Positions 1-4,860 of a stretch of 5,102 nt of DNA are shown here, one piece after another. The stretch lies in assembly GCA_023700845.1 (NCBI GenBank), contig JAMPYD010000185.1, positions 1-5,102 on the forward strand. The letters are read 5' to 3'. The notes under the pieces were generated by a model, which searched no databases, was not told the DNA's origin, and worked only from the letters and a program-made list of their open reading frames with translations. Source of the DNA: Elusimicrobiota bacterium. Its GTDB lineage: Bacteria > Elusimicrobiota > Elusimicrobia > UBA1565 > UBA9628. The position numbers and the translations under genes are program-made. Each line of letters starts with the position of its first letter. Position 1 is the stretch's first letter.

Positions 1-8
1 ACTGACAC

Positions 9-1247
9 CTAATACAGGAGCACGGAGCGGCGGGAGGGCTCGAAGTCGAGGGGGCCTTTGTCGAACAGGGAGGCGAAGGCCTCGGGGCCGGCGCCGGTCT
101 CCCAGAGGAGGCGGAACTCGTCGACGCCGACCATGCGCTTGACCTCGTCCCAGCGCCATTCGAATTCCTTGGGGTGGAGGTCGCGCAGGGCGAGGGCCAG
201 GTGGCGGAATACCGCCAAGGGCCGCATCGCGTCGCGGTCGGCGACGGTGATCTTCACTCCGCGGCAGAGCTGGCCCGCGAAGACGCTCTTGGTCGGCGTG
301 TAGTCCTGGACGGAGAACTCGACGCCCTCGACGGTGCCCTGCAGGCGGCCGACGATCTCCTCGGCGTTCATCCACGGCGCGCCGATCCAGCGGAAAGGCA
401 GCGGCGTGCCCCGCCCGACCGCGAGGTTCGAGGCCTCGAAGATGCCGATGCCCGGGTAGAGGGCGGCCGCCTCGATGTCGGGCATGTTCGGCGAGGGCGG
501 CACCCAGGGCAGTCCGGTCTGGTCGTGCCACTGGGTTCGCTCCCAGCCGCGCAGCTTGACGACGCTCAGGCGGCGGTGGCCGACGGAGCGGTTGTGCCAC
601 AGCGCCATCTCGCCCGCGGTGAGGCCGTGGCGGACGGGGACCTGGAAATAGGCGGTCGGCGTGACGAACCTGAGCGACGCGTCCGCCAGGACCGGCCCCT
701 CGACGACGTCGCCGCGGATCGGGTTCGGGCGGTCGAGGACGAGGAAGTCCACGCCCGCGGTCTTGGCCTCTTCGAGCGCCATCGCCATCGTGGCGAGGTA
801 GGTGTAGAAGCGGGCGCCGATGTCCTGGATGTCGAAGACGAGGACGTCGAGGCCCTGGAGCTGCTCGGGCTTGGGCCGCATCCCCTTGATGCCGCCCGAG
901 TACAGGCTGTGCAGGGGGATCTCCTTTCCGCGGACGCGCGTGCGGCCCGAGGCGATGTTCTCCGACTCGCTCGCGGCGGCGTAGCCGTGCTCGGGCGTGA
1001 AGATCGCGGCGAGGTCGACGTTGGGCGCCCCGGCCAGGAGGTCGACGATCGAGCGGCCGCGGCGGTCGACGGCGGTGCTGTTGGTCAGCACGCCGACCCG
1101 CTTGCCGCGCAGGGGGGCGAAGCCGTCGGCCACGAGCACGTCGAGGCCGGACATGGTGCCGGACGAGGAGGCGCGGCGGGCGGAGGGCCCTCCGCAGGCG
1201 GCGAGGCCGGCGGCGAGCGCCAGCACGGCGAGGCGATGAATGGTCAT
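9..1247 (-). CDS. namZ: NamZ/DUF1343 family exo-beta-N-acetylmuramidase, lipoprotein
   Basis: Predicted 412-residue lipoprotein of the DUF1343/NamZ family. Known members remove N-acetylmuramic acid from the non-reducing ends of peptidoglycan fragments during wall recycling. Residues 1-18 form a signal peptide ending in lipobox LAAC (Cys18), so the enzyme should be membrane-anchored outside the cytoplasm. Family motifs appear in order: GVLTNSTAVDR (about 52-62), FTPEHG (83-88), LDVLVFDIQDIGARFYTY (133-150), LDRPNPI (171-177), VEGPVL (182-187), VPVRHGLTAGE (203-213), PSPNMP (251-256), YPG (264-266), GRGTPLPF (278-285) and GAPW (289-292). Glu86 in PEHG is a likely active-site residue by family conservation. 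Where I expect EGTN, this protein has EASN (271-274). The ATG is chosen because it begins the signal peptide, overlaps the upstream stop as ATGA, and has AAGGA 3 bases upstream. The frame stays open to 1595, but that part reads as arginine-rich shadow of the upstream gene. It is the last gene of a three-gene operon. Family assignment is firm; substrate is inferred. Confidence 0.93.
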   Translation of the reverse strand: MTIHRLAVLALAAGLAACGGPSARRASSSGTMSGLDVLVADGFAPLRGKRVGVLTNSTAVDRRGRSIVDLLAGAPNVDLAAIFTPEHGYAAASESENIASGRTRVRGKEIPLHSLYSGGIKGMRPKPEQLQGLDVLVFDIQDIGARFYTYLATMAMALEEAKTAGVDFLVLDRPNPIRGDVVEGPVLADASLRFVTPTAYFQVPVRHGLTAGEMALWHNRSVGHRRLSVVKLRGWERTQWHDQTGLPWVPPSPNMPDIEAAALYPGIGIFEASNLAVGRGTPLPFRWIGAPWMNAEEIVGRLQGTVEGVEFSVQDYTPTKSVFAGQLCRGVKITVADRDAMRPLAVFRHLALALRDLHPKEFEWRWDEVKRMVGVDEFRLLWETGAGPEAFASLFDKGPLDFEPSRRSVLLY

Positions 1248-1648
1248 AGATCCTTGTCGAGCCGGACCCGCACGCCCCGGTCGCCGGGATGGGCGGGCGA
1301 CGGGCTGCGGCCCTCGAGGTCGCCCGGCTTCGGGGCGCCGAGGTTGCCGTGCGCGTTGAGGCGGGCGACGACGACGAGATGCTCGTTGCGGCGGATGCCG
1401 GGCACCAGGAGGTCCTTCGAGGACATCGTGAATTCGGCCGGAAACTCGGGGTTGACGATGCGGTGCACGGCGACGGGCACGCCGCCGGCGTTCTGCGCGA
1501 TGACGAAGAGCACCGAGTTGGTCTTCGGCGCGCGCGCCTCGAGGGCGGGGGCGATCTCGACGACGCCGGAGAGGCGGAAGTCGCCCGTCAGCCACTCGCA
1601 GCCGCCGGCGAGGGCGGCGAGAAGCAGCAGGGCGGCGCCGGCCTTCAA
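1244..1648 (-). CDS. Small lipoprotein resembling the CcmI/CycH C-terminal Ig-like domain
   Basis: Predicted 134-residue lipoprotein with a TTG start. Residues 1-17 form a short signal peptide with lipobox-like LAGGC (Cys17). The mature part resembles the C-terminal Ig-like domain of CcmI/CycH, the haem-lyase-associated factor of cytochrome c maturation. The shared pattern is a hydrophobic strand followed by AQNAGGVPVAVHRI (51-64), FPAEFTMSSKDLL (69-81), LVVVARLNAHGN (91-102) and PKPGDLEG (106-113). In CcmI this domain follows membrane and TPR segments; here it is alone and lipid-anchored, and no other cytochrome c maturation gene is visible. The TTG overlaps the TGA of the upstream membrane-protein gene (TTGA), no Shine-Dalgarno is seen, and the next gene starts inside this stop codon (ATGA). 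Translation by coupling is likely. TTG is the start that gives a signal peptide. The domain call is from memory of the family; the function in this operon is unknown. Confidence 0.8.
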   Translation of the reverse strand: MKAGAALLLLAALAGGCEWLTGDFRLSGVVEIAPALEARAPKTNSVLFVIAQNAGGVPVAVHRIVNPEFPAEFTMSSKDLLVPGIRRNEHLVVVARLNAHGNLGAPKPGDLEGRSPSPAHPGDRGVRVRLDKDL

Positions 1649-2439
1649 ATGGCGGAGGTCTCGGCGGCCGCGGCCGCGTTGGCCTTCACGGCCATCCACA
1701 GGTAGACCGACGTGATGACGATCGTGAGCAGCCCCGACAGGGGAACCACGAACGGCAGGAAGGACATGACGATGCGGGCGAGCAGGGCGGTCGTCTGCGC
1801 GTGGATCGCGATCTGGTACAGCGCGCCGAAGCCGAGCGCGCCGCCGCCGACCGACTGCAGGAGCATGCCGACCAGGGCGTACATCAGCCCCGCGAAGGCG
1901 GTCCAGGCCGCGGCGAACACGAAGACGGTGAGGATCGCGAGGGGGTAGACGACCTTCTTCAGCGCGCCGGCGGCCTCGCGGAAGAACTTGGCGTCGACGA
2001 CCATCGGGCGCTCGAGGGCGGCCTTCGACAGGTCGTAGATCTCGATCTTGCCCTGCTGCTGCTCGATGTAGAGGGCGTTGTTGGTCAGGTAGGCGAGCAC
2101 CTTCGACTCCTGCATGAGCTGCAAGGTCACCGGCTCGGTGCGCGCGGTGTCGATCATGACCGCGACCTCGGGGGCCTGGGGGTGGACGAGGCGCTTGGCG
2201 GCGGGCTCGGCGCTGGTGACCTTGCCGGCGGAGAAGGTCAGAGCCGGCACCTCCGCGGCGAGCCAGGAGAAGGTCTGGTCGACGACGGGGCCGATGCGCA
2301 GCTGCATGGCGATCGAGCCGCCGACGGTGAAGATCAGGGCGATGAAGAACAGGTAGAGGACGGTGCGGCTCGTCTTCTCCGCGGCGAAGCGGCGGTAGGC
2401 TTGCGTCGAGGCGATGGAGCCGAGGAGGTCTTGGATCAT
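1645..2439 (-). CDS. DUF1189-like integral membrane protein
   Basis: Predicted 264-residue membrane protein. One hydrophobic helix lies near the N-terminus (about 26-46). A soluble, probably extracytoplasmic region follows (about 48-160), then a hydrophobic C-terminal half with about three helices (about 163-192, 199-222 and 225-251). This layout, the text around VMIDTARTEP (94-103), LTNNALYIEQQQGKIEIYDL (118-137) and the C-terminal helices match what I recall of DUF1189 proteins, whose function is unknown. The ATG is the first possible start because an in-frame TAG lies 12 bases upstream (2449-2451). No Shine-Dalgarno is present and a promoter-like -10 box ends 6 bases before the ATG, so a leaderless transcript is predicted. 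It is the first gene of the operon with the Ig-like lipoprotein and NamZ. An Ala-rich tail (254-259) ends the protein. The gene is secure; the family name is moderately secure. Confidence 0.85.
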   Translation of the reverse strand: MIQDLLGSIASTQAYRRFAAEKTSRTVLYLFFIALIFTVGGSIAMQLRIGPVVDQTFSWLAAEVPALTFSAGKVTSAEPAAKRLVHPQAPEVAVMIDTARTEPVTLQLMQESKVLAYLTNNALYIEQQQGKIEIYDLSKAALERPMVVDAKFFREAAGALKKVVYPLAILTVFVFAAAWTAFAGLMYALVGMLLQSVGGGALGFGALYQIAIHAQTTALLARIVMSFLPFVVPLSGLLTIVITSVYLWMAVKANAAAAAETSAI

Positions 2440-2445
2440 GCCGAC

Positions 2446-2474
2446 AGTCTAGCAAGGCCGAGGAAGGCCGACAA
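2446..2474 (-). promoter_or_regulatory. Predicted leaderless promoter of the DUF1189-lipoprotein-namZ operon
   Basis: On the minus strand, a -35-like TTGTCG (2474-2469) is followed by a 17-base spacer and a -10-like TAGACT (2451-2446). Six bases (GTCGGC) then separate it from the ATG at 2439, so the expected transcription start falls on or next to the A of the ATG. Each box matches 4 of 6 bases of the sigma-70 consensus. The -10 fits the TANNNT form known from leaderless genes in several phyla. No Shine-Dalgarno lies upstream of the ATG, which agrees with the prediction. Confidence 0.6.
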
Positions 2475-2477
2475 GGG

Positions 2478-2506
2478 TTGACGAAACCGCGGCGAGGGCT
2501 TAAACT
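2478..2506 (+). promoter_or_regulatory. Predicted leaderless promoter of the cysteine-rich lipoprotein gene
   Basis: On the plus strand, TTGACG (2478-2483, 5 of 6 consensus bases) is followed by a 17-base spacer and TAAACT (2501-2506, 4 of 6). Six bases (TGAAGC) then precede the GTG start at 2513. The expected transcription start coincides with the G of the start codon. The spacing is identical to that of the divergent promoter on the other strand, and the two -35 boxes are only 3 bases apart. Confidence 0.65.
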
Positions 2507-2512
2507 TGAAGC

Positions 2513-3049
2513 GTGAATTCGAGCCTGCGCCTCCTGGCCGTCCTGAACGCCGCGCTCGTCCTCGGCGCGCTCGGCTGCGGCGACGAGGGGGGCAGCTGCG
2601 GCCCCGCCCCGGAGAAGAAGGAGGAGGCCCAGCAGGGGGCCGGCGGGGCGTCCGGGAACACCGGCGGCTCCTCCCGGGCCGCGGAGCTGATCACCTCCGA
2701 CAAGAAGGGCCGCGTGCCGAAGGCGTACCAGCGCGCGAAGTCGGCTTACGAGCCGGAGAAGTCCACCGCCACGATCAAGGCGCCCGTCATCGCCCTGTCC
2801 CCGGCGGCCCGCAAGGCCCGCTCGCTGCCGGTCGCGCAGGTGACCAAGCGCCGCCTCGACGGCGTCCTGGACCGGGTCGAGATCAAGTGCCGCATCCTCG
2901 CGACGACGCCCGACGGGAACTGCTCGGGCGCGGCGAACTACGACGAGATCAAGGAGCGCTGCTGCCCGAACGGCCTCGTCGAGCGCTGCCGGGCGACCTC
3001 CACGGGGGTCGTCCTGGTCGGGCGCGGCTGCGAGCCCGAAAAGCCCTGA
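2513..3049 (+). CDS. Cysteine-rich lipoprotein of unknown function
   Basis: Predicted 178-residue lipoprotein; I do not recognise a family. Residues 1-22 are a signal peptide ending in lipobox LGALGC (Cys22). A low-complexity linker rich in Gly, Ser, Ala and Glu (about 24-56) follows. A Lys/Arg-rich middle (about 63-125) leads to a C-terminal region with six cysteines (126, 137, 150, 151, 159, 173), plus Cys29 near the anchor. That pattern suggests a small disulfide-bonded extracytoplasmic domain. GTG is the start because an in-frame TGA (2507-2509) blocks upstream extension and the signal peptide begins here. No Shine-Dalgarno is seen and a promoter ends 6 bases upstream, so a leaderless transcript is likely. 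It is the only plus-strand gene in the window, and its TGA abuts the stop codon of the convergent permease gene directly. The signal peptide and codon use support a real gene; function is unknown. Confidence 0.85.
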   Translation: MNSSLRLLAVLNAALVLGALGCGDEGGSCGPAPEKKEEAQQGAGGASGNTGGSSRAAELITSDKKGRVPKAYQRAKSAYEPEKSTATIKAPVIALSPAARKARSLPVAQVTKRRLDGVLDRVEIKCRILATTPDGNCSGAANYDEIKERCCPNGLVERCRATSTGVVLVGRGCEPEKP

Positions 3050-3817
3050 TCAGCGGGCGTCGCGGCGCGAGGCGACGGCGACGCTGACCGCCAGCATGAC
3101 GGCCGCGAACGCGGCGAGCACCGCCAGGCAGCCGCCCATCGAGACCGAGCCGTCGGCGACGACGGCGGGGAGCAGGGCGCGCTGCAGGCCCGTGACCGCG
3201 TAGGACACCGGGTTGGCCGCGATCACCCACTGCAGGAAGCGCGGCGCGGTGGCCGACGGAAACAGCGCGCCCGACAGCATCCACATCGGGATGAGGAAAA
3301 GGTTCATGACCGCGTGAAAGCCCTGCGAGGAGTCGAGCACCCAGGCGATGCAGAAGCCGAGCGCGGTCAGGCCGACCGAGGAGAGCGTGAGGACGGCGAA
3401 GGCGAGGGCGTAGCCCTCAAGGCCGGGATGGAGGCCGGCGGCCCCGGCCAGGACCAGGAAGGCGAGGCCCTGGGCCAGGCCGACGGTCGAGGCGCCGAGC
3501 ACCTTGCCCAGCACGATGGACAGGCGCGGGACGGGGGAGACGAGCACCGCCTGGAGGAAGCCCTCGTGGCGGTCCTCGATGATCGAGATCGTCGCGAAGA
3601 TCGAGGTGAACAGGACGATCAGGACCAAGGTCCCCGCGTAGAAGTACTGGAGGAAGCTCATTCCCTCCGGCGCGCCGGGCACGTGCACCGAGGTCCCGAG
3701 GCCGGCGCCGATGAGCAGCCAGAACACGATCGGGGGCACGAGGCCGCCGATCACGCGCGGCTTGTCGCGGAAGAAGCGCACGATGTCGCGCTCCCACAAA
3801 GCGAGGATCGCGCTCAT
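3050..3817 (-). CDS. ABC-2 type transporter permease (DrrB/NodJ-like)
   Basis: Predicted 255-residue inner-membrane permease that pairs with the adjacent ATPase to export an unidentified substrate. About six hydrophobic helices are visible (roughly 22-40, 56-79, 103-129, 135-160, 167-187 and 227-249). Typical ABC-2 features are EDRHEGFLQAVLVSPVPR (81-98) followed by the GKVLGAS stretch (104-110), and NPVSYAVTGLQRAL (202-215) before the last helix. Length is normal for the family. The ATG overlaps the ATPase stop codon (ATGA), and GAGG lies 7 bases upstream (3828-3825), so the start is well supported. The frame is open further upstream, but there it overlaps the ATPase gene and reads as arginine- and proline-rich shadow. 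The gene ends immediately against the stop of the convergent lipoprotein gene. Exporter type is clear; substrate (drug, lipid or polysaccharide) cannot be told. Confidence 0.92.
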   Translation of the reverse strand: MSAILALWERDIVRFFRDKPRVIGGLVPPIVFWLLIGAGLGTSVHVPGAPEGMSFLQYFYAGTLVLIVLFTSIFATISIIEDRHEGFLQAVLVSPVPRLSIVLGKVLGASTVGLAQGLAFLVLAGAAGLHPGLEGYALAFAVLTLSSVGLTALGFCIAWVLDSSQGFHAVMNLFLIPMWMLSGALFPSATAPRFLQWVIAANPVSYAVTGLQRALLPAVVADGSVSMGGCLAVLAAFAAVMLAVSVAVASRRDAR

Positions 3818-4764
3818 TTGGACGCCTCGTCGGAGTCGGCGAAGCGCCGGCCCGCGTGATGGAGGAACGCGTCCTCGAGGCTCGGGCGCGAGAGGCTCAC
3901 CGTGCGCAGGCGCCCGGGGAAAGCCTCGACGAGCTGGGGGATGAAGGCGTGGCCGGCCGTCCGCTCGAGGCGCAGCTGGGCGCCGAAGGCCTGGGGGGTG
4001 ACGCCGAACTTCCTGGTGATCTCGTCGCGCAGGCCCGAGGCGTCGTCGGTCTCGATGGTGATCACGTCGCCGCCGATCTCGGCCTTGAGCGCCGACGGCG
4101 CGCCGAGGGCGACGATCCGGCCCTGGTCGAGGATGGCGACCCGGTCGCAGCGGTCGCCCTCGTCCATCAGGTGCGTCGTCGTCAGGATCGTGGCGCCGCC
4201 GGCCTTCAAGGACAGCAGGTGCTCCCAGAGGTCCTGGCGCGCGGCGGGGTCGAGGCCGGTGGACGGCTCGTCGAGAAGGATGACCTTCGGCTTGTGGAGA
4301 AGGTTTTTGGCGAGCTCGACGCGGCGGCGCAGGCCGCCGGAGAGGGTCCCGCACAGGTCGCCCTCGCGCTGGGTCAGACGGTAGTGCGTGAGCATCTCGT
4401 CGATACGTGCCTTTAAGCTTGGTCCTGACAGTCCGTAAAGACGTCCGCCATGAATCAGGTTCTCGCGCACGGTCAGCTTGTTGTCGAGGGACGGGGATTG
4501 GAAAACGACGCCCAGCAGGGGCCTCACCGAAGCCGGATCGGCGATTAAATCACGACCCAGGATCGCCGCTGATCCGCTCGTGGGGGGGAATGAGGTGGCG
4601 AGGATGCGGAACAACGTGCTTTTGCCGCCCCCGTTGGGGCCGAGCAGGCCGAACAGTTCGCCTTCGGCGACGGAAAAAGAAACGTCGTTGAGAGCTCGAC
4701 GGGCGACCGACTTTCGTTTGGCGGGGTAATCGTGAACGACGCCCCTTACGACGACCGCATCCAT
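3814..4764 (-). CDS. ABC transporter ATP-binding protein (DrrA-like)
   Basis: Predicted 316-residue cytoplasmic ATPase that powers the adjacent permease. Motifs in order: Walker A GPNGGGKST (42-50), Q-loop FQSPS (88-92, Gln89), signature LSGGLRRRVELA (141-152), Walker B VILLDEP (161-167, Glu166), D-loop STGLDP (168-173) and H-loop TTTHLMDE (His198). After about residue 220 comes the C-terminal extension of DrrA-type ATPases, ending in the usual SLEDAFLHHAGRRF. Walker A has Gly at position 46, where GAGKS is more common; the catalytic Lys48 and Ser49 are kept, so activity is expected. The ATG overlaps the TAA of the upstream adenosyltransferase gene (TAATG), with only a weak AGGT 8 bases upstream, so coupling is likely. 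The first 120 or so codons have lower G+C and more A/T-ending codons than the rest of the gene. Multidrug, lipid or polysaccharide export are all possible. Confidence 0.95.
   Translation of the reverse strand: MDAVVVRGVVHDYPAKRKSVARRALNDVSFSVAEGELFGLLGPNGGGKSTLFRILATSFPPTSGSAAILGRDLIADPASVRPLLGVVFQSPSLDNKLTVRENLIHGGRLYGLSGPSLKARIDEMLTHYRLTQREGDLCGTLSGGLRRRVELAKNLLHKPKVILLDEPSTGLDPAARQDLWEHLLSLKAGGATILTTTHLMDEGDRCDRVAILDQGRIVALGAPSALKAEIGGDVITIETDDASGLRDEITRKFGVTPQAFGAQLRLERTAGHAFIPQLVEAFPGRLRTVSLSRPSLEDAFLHHAGRRFADSDEASK
3825..3828 (-). promoter_or_regulatory. Ribosome binding site of the permease gene
   Basis: GAGG on the minus strand lies 7 bases before the ATG at 3817, inside the end of the ATPase gene. 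It is the clearest Shine-Dalgarno in the window and supports the short 255-residue start over the longer open frame. Confidence 0.55.
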
Positions 4765-4860
4765 TATTTAAGACCTGTCCACGGGGTTTCGGCGTGGCCC
4801 GTTTCTTTGTTGACGAATCTTGCGGCGACGAATAACCAGGTGGATAATCGATTCAAATAC
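4395..4860. other. Low-G+C compositional patch across the adenosyltransferase/ATPase junction
   Basis: By hand count, 4381-4860 contains 278 G or C in 480 bases (about 58%), with the lowest line 4801-4860 at 25 of 60. The neighbouring lines 4321-4380 and 4861-4920 have 48 and 49 of 60. Codon use changes with it: TTA, TTG, AGA, CGA, CGT, AAT, GTT and TTT appear here, while G- or C-ending codons dominate on both sides. The patch covers the last 30 or so codons of the adenosyltransferase gene and about the first 120 codons of the ATPase gene. Both frames stay intact and keep their family motifs. Edges are approximate. Confidence 0.7.

Noticed and set aside
1248..1595. N-terminal extension of the namZ frame upstream of the ATG at 1247
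   Set aside because: The added residues are Arg/Pro-rich and overlap the lipoprotein gene, and a signal peptide with lipobox begins at the ATG.
1663..1682. NotI-like GCGGCCGC repeats
   Set aside because: They encode the Ala-rich tail of the DUF1189 protein and are explained by composition.
174..1715. Long open plus-strand frame antisense to namZ and the Ig-like lipoprotein gene (513 residues)
   Set aside because: Translation is Arg/Ala/Asp/Glu-rich low complexity with no motif, while the minus strand carries clear conserved family motifs. It is a high-G+C shadow frame.
1801..2481. Plus-strand open frame antisense to the DUF1189 gene
   Set aside because: Asp/Glu/Gly/Leu-rich translation without domains; the opposite strand encodes plausible membrane helices.
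3058..3077. Inverted repeat CGTCGC / GCGACG with an 8-base loop, considered as a terminator
   Set aside because: No T run follows on either strand and short GC-rich repeats are expected by chance at this base composition; it is within the permease coding end.
3818..4354. Upstream extension of the permease frame
   Set aside because: It lies wholly inside the ATPase gene and reads as Arg/Pro-rich shadow; the ATG at 3817 has a Shine-Dalgarno and an ATGA overlap.
4582..4588. Run of seven G in the ATPase gene, considered as a phase-variable tract
   Set aside because: It encodes ordinary family residues (two prolines and neighbours), is short, and nothing else suggests slippage control.
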